Below, piece by piece: positions 20,044-30,557 of a DNA stretch of 64,000 nt. Made by a program: the position numbers and the translations under genes. Under the pieces are notes generated by a model that searched no databases, was not told the origin of the DNA, and was given only the letters and a program-made list of their open reading frames with translations. Source of the DNA: Brevundimonas poindexterae (GTDB taxonomy: Bacteria > Pseudomonadota > Alphaproteobacteria > Caulobacterales > Caulobacteraceae); NCBI RefSeq assembly GCF_020524625.1, contig NZ_JAIVLL010000001.1:434001-498000 (forward strand), read 5' to 3'. Position 1 is the first letter of the stretch, and each line of letters begins with the position of its first letter.

Positions 20044-20736
20044 ATGCTCACGCGCAAACAGCACGAACTGCTCATGTTCATTCACGAGCGTATCCGCGAG
20101 ACCGGGGTCTCTCCGTCGTTCGACGAGATGAAGGCGGCGCTGGATCTGGCGTCCAAGTCCGGCATTCACCGGCTGATCACGGCGCTGGAAGAGCGCGGCT
20201 TCATCCGCCGTCTGGCGCACCGGGCGCGGGCGCTCGAGGTCGTGAAACTGCCCGATCAGGCGGCCGCCCAGCCGGCCCGGGCGCGCGGACCGTTCGTGCC
20301 TGACGTCATCGAGGGTGGCGGGCGTCCTGCGGCCAATGCCAATGAGCCGGGCACGCGCGAACTGCCGCTGCTGGGCAAGATCGCCGCCGGTACGCCGATT
20401 GCGGCCATCCAGCACGAGCGCGACCGCATGGCGGTGCCCGAGGCCCTGCTGGGCGCCGGCGAACACTATCTGCTCGAGATCGAAGGCGATTCGATGATCG
20501 AGGCGGGCATTCTGAACGGCGACTATGCCATCATCCGCCAGGTCGACAGCGCCAGCAGCGGCGAGATCGTCGTGGCCCTGGTCGAGGACGAGGAAGCCAC
20601 CCTGAAACGCCTGCGCAAGAAGGGCGCCTCGATTGCACTGGAGCCCGCCAACCGGGCCTATGAGACGCGCATCTTCGGCCCGGACCAGGTCAAGGTGCAG
20701 GGCCGTCTGGTGGGGTTGATCCGCCGCTATTCCTGA
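20044..20736 (+). CDS. lexA: LexA repressor, SOS master regulator
   Basis: A 230-residue autocleaving repressor. An N-terminal winged helix-turn-helix (about residues 1-65, beginning [17 protein letters not shown]) binds SOS boxes. A linker then leads to the S24 peptidase-like domain. The self-cleavage bond is Ala115-Gly116 in GKIAAGTP, the nucleophile is Ser150 in EGDSMI, and the general base is Lys188 in ATLKRL. The ATG at 20044 matches the family start; an upstream start at 19993 would overlap the operator. Two SOS boxes precede it. Its last 10 bases overlap the converging comEC gene. Confidence 0.97.
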   Translation: MLTRKQHELLMFIHERIRETGVSPSFDEMKAALDLASKSGIHRLITALEERGFIRRLAHRARALEVVKLPDQAAAQPARARGPFVPDVIEGGGRPAANANEPGTRELPLLGKIAAGTPIAAIQHERDRMAVPEALLGAGEHYLLEIEGDSMIEAGILNGDYAIIRQVDSASSGEIVVALVEDEEATLKRLRKKGASIALEPANRAYETRIFGPDQVKVQGRLVGLIRRYS

Positions 20737-22895
20737 TAATCCGGATCGCCCAGCCGGTTCCATGGGCGGTCGCCCCGCGCGGTCGTTGACCACAGGGCAC
20801 GCCAGCCTGTCCCGGTGCGCCACAGCTCAACGCTGCCGCCGGTCGCATAGTCACGCCCGTCCAGTACCAGACGCCCGGTGCAGGCGTCCGGCAGGGCGGG
20901 CAGCTCAACCCGCACACTGACTACCTCGGCCGAGCGGCACAGGTCGGCCAGCTGCTGGTCGTCCGGCGCGCGCCGACCCCACCACAGGGCCAGCGGTCCC
21001 GGTACGTCGGGCCTGCAGTGGGTTCGCCCGCAGGTCCAGCCGTCACTTTCCCGGTCAACCGCCTCCAGCCCGCGCCGCCCCGACCAGACGTCTCGCGAAA
21101 AGGTGCCGACACGCCGCATCATCAGGGCCTGATCACCGGTGACGAGGGCAGCATTGCTGCCGGCCTCCGCGATCCACAGGTCGGGCGCGGGCGGACGCGG
21201 CCAGAGCATTACCGCCGCAGCCAGTGGCAGACCCAGCCAGCGCAGCCGCCCTCGCCACAGGCAGATGAACAGGAGGCCGACGAAGGCGACCGGAAGCGCG
21301 ATCACCGGCGCGCTGGCTGTATGGATCACGGCACCGGGCAGGCCGGAAATCCACGAGCCGATGGCCATGATCGCCTCGATCCCCCACCCCGCCACCGTCA
21401 GGAACGGCCCGCCTAGGCCGAAGGGCTGCAGCATGACGCCGAGGGCCAGCATGGGCATCATGACGAAGTCGGCGAGCGGCGAGCTGAGCATATTGGCGGG
21501 CAGGCCGTAGACCGCCGTCCGGTTGAAATGCTGCATGGCAAAGGGGCTGGTCGCCATCCCGGCAACGAAGCTGGCCAGAATGGCCAGCCCGACCCAGGTG
21601 CCGGCGCGCTGGGCGATCAGGATCGGCAGGGGCACCTGGATCTCGCGCGGACGACGCGGCCAGCTTTCGGCCAGGGCGACGAGCGCCGCCGTGGCCGCGA
21701 ACGACATCTGGAAGCCGGGCGTGACGATCGCCTCGGGCTGAAGCAGCAGGACGGCAAAGGCAGCCACCGCCAGGGCGTTCATGCTGATGGCGGGGCGATC
21801 AAGGATGATGGCGAGAAAGGCCACCGAGGCGGTGATGGCCGCACGCTCGGCCGGCGGCGGCGCGCCCGATATGACCAGATAGGCGATCACGGCCGTCCAG
21901 CCCGCCCAGGCCGCGACCTTCTTGCCCGGCACGCGCAGCACCAGCCAGGGCATCGCCGCGATGCCGAACCGAACGGCGAAGAAGACAAAGCCTCCGACGA
22001 TGGCCATGTGCAGGCCCGAGATCGACAGGATGTGGATCAGGCCGGAGTCCCGCATGGTGTCGTAGGTCTCCTGCGCGATCCAGCTCTCGTGGCCGGTGGT
22101 CATGGCGGCCGCGACCCCGCCCTCGCGCGGGCCCAGCCGCTCGACCAGCCGCTCGGCCAGCCCGTAGCGGAACTGGTTGACCGCCATCCGCAGGCGGAGT
22201 GTCCAGGGCGGCGGCGGAAGGTCGATCCAGCGGGTGTGACCCAGCTCGAAACCGACGCCGCCCATGCTCTGGAACCAGGCCGTGCGACCAAAGTCATAGG
22301 CCCCTGGCGCCGCAGGACCGGGTGGCGGGTTGAGGATGGCGAACACGCTGACCGCATCGCCGGGCCGGGGCACCTCGCCTCGCACCGTGACGCGCAGCCG
22401 GATCGGTGTCTCTTCCGGCGCCAGCCCCCTCACCCGGACCGGTGCAAGGATGACGCGCGCCCCGCGGGCCCCGGGGCTGTCGACATCCAGAACCCAGCCT
22501 TCGACCACGACCGGATCGCCGGTCGCAGGCGCGATGGGTGCGGCGACATTGTCCGACCTCAGCTTCGCCACCGACACCCCGGCCGCAAGGCACGTCAGCA
22601 GCATCAGCGGCACGGTCACCGCGCGCCCGACCCCCTGATGGCGAGCGCCCCCCCACAGGCCGGCACTGATCAGAACCGCGAGGACCAGCGGCCAGAGCGG
22701 CGGTTCGGTCTTGAGGACGAAATAGAGGCCGCAGCCCCCGCCGAAGGCCACCGGCGCCCACAACCGCCACCGATCTGTCTGGCGATCGACGGCCGTGCGC
22801 AGGCCCTGCACAGCCCGCCGGCCAATTCGCCACGGCAGGCTGGGCAGCGGGCCCTCAGGGGGTATAAGGGCGGCCTCTTCCTGAACCTTGGCCAA
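20727..22895 (-). CDS. comEC: ComEC/Rec2-family DNA-uptake channel protein
   Basis: A 722-residue polytopic inner-membrane protein. An N-terminal domain with two to three spans and an OB-like section (DUF4131 type; [15 protein letters not shown]) precedes the competence domain. The competence domain carries the hallmark [14 protein letters not shown] near residue 290 and about eight further spans. The C-terminal 150 residues are soluble and contain a short [12 protein letters not shown] segment, but no HxHxDH metallo-hydrolase motif, so the usual beta-lactamase-like domain looks degenerate or truncated. The start is a TTG with AAGGGGG about 6 bases upstream; a GTG 28 codons in is an alternative. 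The start lies 11 bases from the divergent gltX start. Confidence 0.85.
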   Translation of the reverse strand: MAKVQEEAALIPPEGPLPSLPWRIGRRAVQGLRTAVDRQTDRWRLWAPVAFGGGCGLYFVLKTEPPLWPLVLAVLISAGLWGGARHQGVGRAVTVPLMLLTCLAAGVSVAKLRSDNVAAPIAPATGDPVVVEGWVLDVDSPGARGARVILAPVRVRGLAPEETPIRLRVTVRGEVPRPGDAVSVFAILNPPPGPAAPGAYDFGRTAWFQSMGGVGFELGHTRWIDLPPPPWTLRLRMAVNQFRYGLAERLVERLGPREGGVAAAMTTGHESWIAQETYDTMRDSGLIHILSISGLHMAIVGGFVFFAVRFGIAAMPWLVLRVPGKKVAAWAGWTAVIAYLVISGAPPPAERAAITASVAFLAIILDRPAISMNALAVAAFAVLLLQPEAIVTPGFQMSFAATAALVALAESWPRRPREIQVPLPILIAQRAGTWVGLAILASFVAGMATSPFAMQHFNRTAVYGLPANMLSSPLADFVMMPMLALGVMLQPFGLGGPFLTVAGWGIEAIMAIGSWISGLPGAVIHTASAPVIALPVAFVGLLFICLWRGRLRWLGLPLAAAVMLWPRPPAPDLWIAEAGSNAALVTGDQALMMRRVGTFSRDVWSGRRGLEAVDRESDGWTCGRTHCRPDVPGPLALWWGRRAPDDQQLADLCRSAEVVSVRVELPALPDACTGRLVLDGRDYATGGSVELWRTGTGWRALWSTTARGDRPWNRLGDPDYQE

Positions 22896-22906
22896 TCCCG
22901 TCCCCC

Positions 22907-24301
22907 TTGACCGATTCCCACGCCCCCACTGACGTCGTCACGCGCTTTGCTCCCTCTCCCACGGGATACCTCCACATTGGGGGTGCAAGAACAGCGCTTT
23001 TCAACTGGCTTTTTGCCCGGCACCACGGCGGGCGGTTTCTGATCCGCGTCGAGGACACCGATCGCGAGCGCTCGACCGAGGCGGCGGTGAAGGCGATTTT
23101 CGACGGTCTGGACTGGCTGGGACTGAAGAGCGACGCCCCGCCCGTCTTCCAGCACGCTCGCGCCGACCGCCACCGCGAGGTTGTCGAGGCTCTGGTCGAG
23201 ACCGGCTATGCCTATCGCGACTGGACGTCTACCGAAGAGACCGGCCGGCTGCGCGACGAGGCCAAGGCCGAAAAGCGCGCCTTCGTCTCGCCGTGGCGTG
23301 ACCGTGACCCGTCCGAGGGCGATCCGAAGCAGCCCCATGTCGTGCGCTTCCGCCGCCCGATGGAGCAGAGCGTCGAGATCGCCGACGCCGTCCAGGGCAC
23401 GGTTCGCTGGCGCGCCGAGGATCTGGATGACCTGGTGCTGCTGCGCTCGGACGGAAATCCGACATACAATCTGGCGGTTGTGGCCGACGACCACGACATG
23501 GGCGTGACCCACGTCATCCGTGGCGACGACCATCTGAACAATGCCGCCCGGCAGGCCCTGATCTATGACGCTCTGGGCTGGACCCGCCCGGTGTTCGCGC
23601 ACATCCCGCTGATCCACGGCCCGGACGGCGCCAAACTGTCCAAGCGCCACGGCGCCCAGGCCGTCCACGAATATGCCGACATGGGCTTCCTGCCCGAGGC
23701 CATGCGCAACTATCTGGCCCGCCTCGGCTGGGCCCATGGCGACGACGAGCTGTTTGACGACGCGCAGGCGATCGCGTGGTTTGGCCTTTCGGGGATCAAC
23801 AAGGCCCCGGCCCGGCTGGACTTCGCCAAGCTGGCCCATGTGAACGCCCACTGGATCCGTCAGGCGGAGGTGTCGCGGCTGGTCGATCTGGTCGCGCGGG
23901 ACGAGGCGGAAAAGCCCCGTCTGGCCCGCGCCCTGCCCCACATCCGCGATCGCGCCACGACCCTCATCGAGCTGCGCGACCAGGCGGGCTTTGCCCTGAT
24001 GGATCGCCCGATCGTGATCTCCGACAAGGCGCGTGGTCAGTTGACCGAGGACGCGATCGCGCGGCTTTCGCGCCTTCGGCCTGTTCTGGCCGATCAGGCC
24101 GACTGGTCGGTGGACGCCCTTGATTCCACGCTGAAAACCTTTGCCGAGAGCGAAGGGGTGGGCTTTGGCAAGATCGGTCCGGCCCTGCGCGCGGCCTTGA
24201 CGGGAGGGGCTGCCTCTCCCGATATCGCACGCACACTGGCCTCAATATCGCGGGAAGACGCCCTCGGTCGCTTGGATGATGCGCTGCAACATACTAAGTG
24301 A
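22907..24301 (+). CDS. gltX: Glutamyl-tRNA synthetase
   Basis: A 464-residue class I aminoacyl-tRNA synthetase. The HIGH motif appears in FAPSPTGYLHIGGARTALF near residue 14 and the KMSKS-like loop as KLSKRHGAQ near residue 245, followed by the anticodon-binding helical domain. Length fits the discriminating or non-discriminating bacterial enzymes, which cannot be told apart by eye. The best start is a TTG at 22907, because no ATG or GTG lies before the conserved core and upstream codons are not convincing. No clear ribosome-binding site is seen, which is odd for an essential gene. Confidence 0.96.
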   Translation: MTDSHAPTDVVTRFAPSPTGYLHIGGARTALFNWLFARHHGGRFLIRVEDTDRERSTEAAVKAIFDGLDWLGLKSDAPPVFQHARADRHREVVEALVETGYAYRDWTSTEETGRLRDEAKAEKRAFVSPWRDRDPSEGDPKQPHVVRFRRPMEQSVEIADAVQGTVRWRAEDLDDLVLLRSDGNPTYNLAVVADDHDMGVTHVIRGDDHLNNAARQALIYDALGWTRPVFAHIPLIHGPDGAKLSKRHGAQAVHEYADMGFLPEAMRNYLARLGWAHGDDELFDDAQAIAWFGLSGINKAPARLDFAKLAHVNAHWIRQAEVSRLVDLVARDEAEKPRLARALPHIRDRATTLIELRDQAGFALMDRPIVISDKARGQLTEDAIARLSRLRPVLADQADWSVDALDSTLKTFAESEGVGFGKIGPALRAALTGGAASPDIARTLASISREDALGRLDDALQHTK

Positions 24302-24387
24302 ACGGCCATAACTCATTTGCGGATCGCGACTCCTAAGCGGTTCGCCCCGGTCGGGGGCACCCGGTCGGCATGCACACAGGGACGCAG

Positions 24388-25689
<1,302 letters not shown>

Positions 25690-25727
25690 TCCCGAACCGG
25701 GCCAGACCCGGACAGATCATGACCTTG

Positions 25728-25757
25728 AAGGGGCGCGGCGCAGGCTGCGCCCCTTTT
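25728..25757 (+). terminator. Intrinsic terminator of gltA
   Basis: AAGGGGCGC (25728-25736) pairs perfectly with GCGCCCCTT (25747-25755) around a 10-base loop, and the arm ends in TTTT. It begins 38 bases after the gltA stop. Confidence 0.85.
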
Positions 25758-25849
25758 CGTTGGCGGACACCCTGACGCAGTTCCGGTGCTTTGGTTGGGG
25801 GGCACCCCGTGCTAGCCGTAAGGGATTGTCACATTCCTGGAGGCTTCCC

Positions 25850-28258
25850 TTGCAGAATTCCGGCTCTTCGATCCGCAAATTCCTGGGGGCATCGGCCGCC
25901 ATGGGCGTCGTCCTGTTCGCCACCGGCGCCCTTGCCCAGGAAGCGCCGCTGATCCAGCCGGGCGCCCCCGGCGAGGCCAGCCGCGCGCTGGAGGGCCGCG
26001 AAGCGGCGCGGATCGCCGACAACCGCTATTCGGCCGACGACGTCGCCTTCATGCAGGGCATGATCGTCCACCACGGACAGGCGGTCGAGATGGCGATGCT
26101 GGCGCCCGAGCGGACCAACACCCCGGCCATCCGCGATCTGGCGGCCCGCGTGCTGGCCTCGCAGGAAGACGAGATGGCCTTCATGCGCGGCTGGCTGACC
26201 GAACGTGGCGAGACGGCCCCGATGACCGGGGCCATGAACCATTCGGCGCATGGCGGCATGGATCACTCCGCCCACGCCAGTCACGCCGGCATGCCGGGCA
26301 TGGCCTCGCCCGAGCAGATGGCGCGCCTGGCCGCTGCCACCGGGCCCGAGTTCGACCGCCTGTTCCTTGAGCTGATGATCCCGCACCACGAGGGCGCGCT
26401 GACCATGGTGTCGACCCTGCTGTCGCGCCCGGGCTCCGCCTATGACCCGATCCTGTTCCGCTTCATCAATGACCTGACCAATGAGCAACAGGCCGAGATC
26501 AACCGGATGACGGGGCTGCTGCGGGCGGCCTCGCCCGACCCGCGGACCAATCTGCGCGCTGGCTTCCGCGACGCCGAACAGGCGGCCAGCAACATGCAGC
26601 TGATCGCCAGCCTGCCCAAGCCGACCGGCTTCTTCGACCCCACCAACCCTGCCGGGCTGCCGCCGCAGGTGGGCGATGAGACGGGCCGTCGCTCGCCCTT
26701 CCTCAGCTTCTCCAACACCGACATGGCCTTCCAGGGCGACCTGCTGGCGGTCGGCAACTATCACGGCATCAATCTGTATCGCCTGACGGATGCGCCCGAG
26801 CCGCAGCTGATCAGCTCGATCGTCTGCCCCGGCGGACAGGGCGATGTGTCGCTCTATGGCAATCTGATGCTGATGTCGGTGGAGTCGACCAACGGCCGCG
26901 TCGATTGCGGCCGCGAGGGTGTCGGCCCCGGCGCCAGCCCCGACCGCTTCCGGGGCCTGCGGATTTTCGACATCACCGATCCGCTGCGCCCGATCCAGGT
27001 CGGACAGGTCCAGACCTGCCGCGGCTCGCACACCCACACCGTCGTGGCGTCCGACGAGCGGCGGCTGATCGTCTACAATTCGGGCACCGCCAGCGTCCGC
27101 GACGAGGCCGAGCTGGCCGGCTGCGTGGTCGGCACGCCGGGCGATGAGCGCACCGCCCTGTTCCGGGTGGACGTGATCGAGATCCCGCTGGCCGATCCGT
27201 CGCAGTCGCGCATCATCGACAGCCCCGCCGTCTTTGCGGATGCCGAGACCGGCGAGATCGCCGGCCTGTGGCGCGGGGGCGACCACGGTCCCGGCACCCA
27301 GACCACCCGCCAGACCGACCACTGTCACGACATCACCATCTTCCCGACGCGGAGCATTGCCGCGGGCGCCTGCGCCGGTAACGGCGTGCTGTTCGACGTG
27401 TCCGATCCGCGCGCGCCGAAGCGTATCGACGCCGTGGTCGACGAGGGCTTCGCCTACTGGCACTCCGCGACCTTCAACAATGACGCGACCAAGGTGCTGT
27501 TCACCGATGAATGGGGCGGCGGCGGACGGCCGCGCTGCCGGGTGCAGGACCCCATGACCTGGGGTGCCAACGCCATCTATGACATTGTCGACGGCCAGCT
27601 GGAGTTCCGCAGCTACTACAAGCTGCCGGCCGCCCAGACCGAGCTCGAGAACTGCGTCGCCCACAACGGCTCGCTGATCCCGGTGCCGGGACGCGACCTG
27701 TTCGTCCAGGCCTGGTACCAGGGCGGGCTTTCGATCAGTGACTTCACCAACTCCTCGGCGCCGTTCGAGATCGCCTATTTCGATCGCGGCCCGGTGAATG
27801 CCGAACGCCAGGGTTCGGGCGGCTACTGGTCGGTCTACTGGTACAATGGCCGGGTCTATGGCTCGGAGATCGGGCGTGGCCTCGATGTCTTCACCCTGAC
27901 GCCCAGCGAGCATCTGACGGCCAATGAGATCGCTGCCGCCGCCCTCGCCGACGAAGGCGGAACGGTCAATCCGCAGCAGCAGTACCCGGTCAGCTGGCCG
28001 GCCCACCCCGTCGTCGGTCGCGCCTATCTGGACCAGTTCGCGCGCGATGGCGGACTGGATGTCGGTCTGGCCGCACGGGTGACGGCCGCGCTGGACCGGG
28101 CCGAACCGCTGGTGGAGGGCAACCGCAAGGACCCTGCGCTCGCCCGCGACCTGCTGGCGCTGGCCGGTGAGATCGACCCGTCGGGAACCGATCAGGCCGC
28201 CAAGCGCCGTGCGGGCCTGCGCGACACCCTGACCGGAATCGCCACCCTCATCCGCTGA
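25850..28258 (+). CDS. Exported DUF305 / LVIVD beta-propeller fusion protein
   Basis: An 802-residue secreted protein. A signal peptide (about residues 1-30, ending TGALAQ) precedes a DUF305 ferritin-like four-helix region (about 58-235). Its two helical halves contain MIVHHGQAVEM and MIPHHEGALTM, the His pairs typical of DUF305. Between them lies a His/Met-rich segment (MNHSAHGGMDHSAH and HAGMPGM) suited to copper or other metals. From about residue 270 to the end is a region of repeated LRIFDITDPLRP and VLFDVSDPRAPK motifs, the LVIVD pattern of a beta-propeller. The start is a TTG with TGGAGG 6 bases upstream. The function is unknown; a periplasmic metal-handling or adhesion role is inference. 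Confidence 0.75.
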   Translation: MQNSGSSIRKFLGASAAMGVVLFATGALAQEAPLIQPGAPGEASRALEGREAARIADNRYSADDVAFMQGMIVHHGQAVEMAMLAPERTNTPAIRDLAARVLASQEDEMAFMRGWLTERGETAPMTGAMNHSAHGGMDHSAHASHAGMPGMASPEQMARLAAATGPEFDRLFLELMIPHHEGALTMVSTLLSRPGSAYDPILFRFINDLTNEQQAEINRMTGLLRAASPDPRTNLRAGFRDAEQAASNMQLIASLPKPTGFFDPTNPAGLPPQVGDETGRRSPFLSFSNTDMAFQGDLLAVGNYHGINLYRLTDAPEPQLISSIVCPGGQGDVSLYGNLMLMSVESTNGRVDCGREGVGPGASPDRFRGLRIFDITDPLRPIQVGQVQTCRGSHTHTVVASDERRLIVYNSGTASVRDEAELAGCVVGTPGDERTALFRVDVIEIPLADPSQSRIIDSPAVFADAETGEIAGLWRGGDHGPGTQTTRQTDHCHDITIFPTRSIAAGACAGNGVLFDVSDPRAPKRIDAVVDEGFAYWHSATFNNDATKVLFTDEWGGGGRPRCRVQDPMTWGANAIYDIVDGQLEFRSYYKLPAAQTELENCVAHNGSLIPVPGRDLFVQAWYQGGLSISDFTNSSAPFEIAYFDRGPVNAERQGSGGYWSVYWYNGRVYGSEIGRGLDVFTLTPSEHLTANEIAAAALADEGGTVNPQQQYPVSWPAHPVVGRAYLDQFARDGGLDVGLAARVTAALDRAEPLVEGNRKDPALARDLLALAGEIDPSGTDQAAKRRAGLRDTLTGIATLIR

Positions 28259-28526
28259 GGCGGCGATACAGCAGCGCGCCTGTATCCGGATCCTCGGCCG
28301 TGAGCACCTCGGCCGAGGACAGGGCGGCGACGGGCGCCGTCGGCACGCGCGGCGACAGGTTGACCGTCAGATGCTCCCACTCGGCGGAATAGCCCATGCC
28401 CCAGGCGCAGTTGTGGGCCACGACCTCGCGCCCGCCGCGCAGCTTCAGCCGGGTCGCCCGGCCCCGACGCTGGCCCAGCAGACGGACGAGGCCGGCCCCC
28501 TGCCCCGGCAGGATCAGATCGACCAT
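28248..28526 (-). CDS. Hypothetical protein, 92 residues
   Basis: I do not recognise this family. The protein is soluble, with a basic middle (RRGRATRLKLRGGREV) and a C-terminal half of mixed composition containing WGMGYSAEWEHLTVNL. No signal peptide or membrane span is seen. It overlaps the last 11 bases of the converging DUF305/LVIVD gene, and its ATG lies 106 bases from the divergent winged-helix gene, with which it may share a promoter region. GC and codon use fit the neighbours, which argues for a real gene, but no motif assigns a role. Confidence 0.55.
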   Translation of the reverse strand: MVDLILPGQGAGLVRLLGQRRGRATRLKLRGGREVVAHNCAWGMGYSAEWEHLTVNLSPRVPTAPVAALSSAEVLTAEDPDTGALLYRRLSG

Positions 28527-28632
28527 GATGCCTCCGCTACCCTGTTTTGCTCCATTGCCTTTGCTCCCGCGTTGGTGGACGCTGGCAGGATGAGGCGTCT
28601 GCCCCTGAGCGGCATGAGCGACGGCTGAGGGT

Positions 28633-29733
28633 TTGCTGAAATTGACGACGGACGGCCTTCGCTTCGGTGCCTTTACCCTCGACCCCGTGAATCGTCGGCT
28701 GATGCAGGACGGCGCCCCGGTCGAGATCAGCGCCCGTTATCTCGACGCCCTGATCCTGATGGTCGAGCGGCCGGGGCAGCTGGTGACCAAGGACCAGTTT
28801 TTCGACCAGGTGTGGCGCGGCATTCCGGTCACCGACGAGGCGCTGACGCAGTGCATCCGCACCTTGAGGAAGCAGCTCGGCGATACGGCCGGGCGGCCGA
28901 CCTATATCGAGACCGTCCCCAAGCACGGCTATCGATTCATCGTCCCTGTCGCGGCGGCCGAGCCCGCATCGAACGGCCCGCCTGTCGTTCAGGTGGCGCC
29001 TGGCCCCGCCGACGATGCCTGGGATGCGAAGCGCACCCTGTTGCTGGGCGGGGCCGGTGTGCTGGGGGGCGGACTGGCGGGGGTGATCGGCGGGCTGATC
29101 TATGGCCTGATCGCGGTTGCCCACCCCCTGCAGCCCGGCATGGGATCGGGCTCCATCCTGCTGGTTCTGGTGTGGCTGACCACGATCGTGGCCCTTATGG
29201 GCGGGGCGGCAGTGGGCCTCGGCATGGCCGCCACCGGCCTCGGACGGCGTGAGCCCAGCCCCTGGATCATCTTCGGCGGCGCGCTGGGCGGCATGGTGGT
29301 GGGCGGAGCGGTCAAGCTGCTGGGCATCGACGCCTTCAACCTGCTGGTAGGGCGCTCACCGGGGGACATCACCGGAGGAATGGAGGGCTTCATCCTGGGC
29401 GGCGCCATCGGGCTCGGCCTGTGGCTTGGGGCGCGGGGGCGTCAGCCGGTGCCCCTGCGGCGCTGCATGATCACGGCCGGTGTCACGGCAGCCGTGGCCG
29501 GCATGGCCATTCCGCTGTTCGGCGGCCGTTTGATGGGCGGCAGTCTGGACCTGCTGGCGAAGACCTTCCCTGAGTCCCAGCTGCAATTGGGCATGATCGG
29601 AAGTTGGTTCGGCGAGGCCGGCTTTGGCCCGATCGCCCAGAGCGTCACCGGCGGCCTCGAGGGCCTGTTGTTCGGCCCCTGCGTCGTCGGCGCCATGATC
29701 CTGTCCCGCCGCGCCATGCGGGGCGAGGGTTAG
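28633..29733 (+). CDS. Winged-helix (OmpR/CadC-type) regulator fused to a polytopic membrane domain
   Basis: A 366-residue protein. Residues 8-103 form a Trans_reg_C winged helix: FGAFTLDPVNRRL, PVEISARYLDALILMVERPGQLV (split by eye), then TDEALTQCIRTLRKQLGD and the terminal wing IETVPKHGYRF. After a short Pro-rich linker come about six glycine-rich hydrophobic segments (near 135-160, 172-200, 212-232, 250-268, 277-297 and 342-362) instead of the single span and periplasmic sensor of CadC/ToxR. It is likely a membrane-bound transcription factor; the signal is unknown. The start is a TTG at 28633; a TTG three codons later has better spacing from GAGGG at 28626-28630. Confidence 0.75.
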   Translation: MLKLTTDGLRFGAFTLDPVNRRLMQDGAPVEISARYLDALILMVERPGQLVTKDQFFDQVWRGIPVTDEALTQCIRTLRKQLGDTAGRPTYIETVPKHGYRFIVPVAAAEPASNGPPVVQVAPGPADDAWDAKRTLLLGGAGVLGGGLAGVIGGLIYGLIAVAHPLQPGMGSGSILLVLVWLTTIVALMGGAAVGLGMAATGLGRREPSPWIIFGGALGGMVVGGAVKLLGIDAFNLLVGRSPGDITGGMEGFILGGAIGLGLWLGARGRQPVPLRRCMITAGVTAAVAGMAIPLFGGRLMGGSLDLLAKTFPESQLQLGMIGSWFGEAGFGPIAQSVTGGLEGLLFGPCVVGAMILSRRAMRGEG

Positions 29734-30557
29734 CGGATGTCGAAGTCCCGGCGGATGTTCGCTATCGTTGACGCCGCATGCCGTTCCACAGCGTCTCGAA
29801 CCTCTTCTGGAGCGTCTCTGCTTGGAGCGGCACATTCGACGACGGTGATAGACTCAATGAACACGGCATCTTCTCGCGCCATATCATAATGAGGCGCGTA
29901 GGCCGTGCCCTTCAGGCTCTCCCTGAAGGCCGACACTGCCTGCCATGCTGGCCCCATGATCCAACGATCATCCCGGTACTCCGAGATACGGCACATGACC
30001 TCCCCGGTAAGGGGAAGCGCACTGACAGCCTTGCGGAAGGAGGCGCTGATTTCTGGTGGAAGAGGATCGTGGGGCCAGGGTCCCGCAAGTTGCGGCGCCA
30101 GCGAGACGAGGCGCCTGTAGGCCCGGCCGAAGTCCTCCCTCGCCATCTCGACATGTCTCTGCGCGAAGCGTGGATCGCTATCCGACCAGCAGCCGGCTCC
30201 TGACGCCTCTATGTCCCTTCGCGCAATTTCAAGCTGATATCCTGCGTTTGATTCCTCCAACTCGGCCTCGAGTTGGTCGAGCAGGGCGATCTCAGGAGCG
30301 AGAACTCTGGAGCGAGCAAACGCCGGGTTCCGCTGGCACGACTCCATAAGCACCATCTTGTATGCTCGACGAGCGCTGTCACGAAAGTCCGCCTCGACTG
30401 ACCGTTGATGCCCGACCAACTTCTGAACTGAACCGGCAAGCGGCATGGCGCGGACGAAGCAGGACGTAGAACCCCAAAAACCCAAAGTAGCGAGAGATGC
30501 AGCGAGACCCAGCCCGCAGAACAGGCGCCATCGGAATCCGGGCCTTCTATCGGTCAT
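29730..30557 (-). CDS. Hypothetical protein with N-terminal membrane anchor, lower GC
   Basis: A 275-residue protein of unrecognised family. Residues about 8-36 (FRWRLFCGLGLAASLATLGFW onward, shortened here) form a signal anchor or uncleaved signal. The rest is helical and rich in Glu, Arg and Ala, with several cysteines (for example MESCQRNP, SGAGCWSD, GEVMCRIS and VVECAAPS) that could form disulfides in the periplasm. Three 60-base lines counted inside it are 60% GC, against 70% in one line of neighbouring lpxB, so it may be a later arrival. Its ATG overlaps the lpxB stop (ATGA), placing it at the tail of the lipid A operon, and its 3' end overlaps the winged-helix gene by 4 bases. Confidence 0.65.
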   Translation of the reverse strand: MTDRRPGFRWRLFCGLGLAASLATLGFWGSTSCFVRAMPLAGSVQKLVGHQRSVEADFRDSARRAYKMVLMESCQRNPAFARSRVLAPEIALLDQLEAELEESNAGYQLEIARRDIEASGAGCWSDSDPRFAQRHVEMAREDFGRAYRRLVSLAPQLAGPWPHDPLPPEISASFRKAVSALPLTGEVMCRISEYRDDRWIMGPAWQAVSAFRESLKGTAYAPHYDMAREDAVFIESITVVECAAPSRDAPEEVRDAVERHAASTIANIRRDFDIR

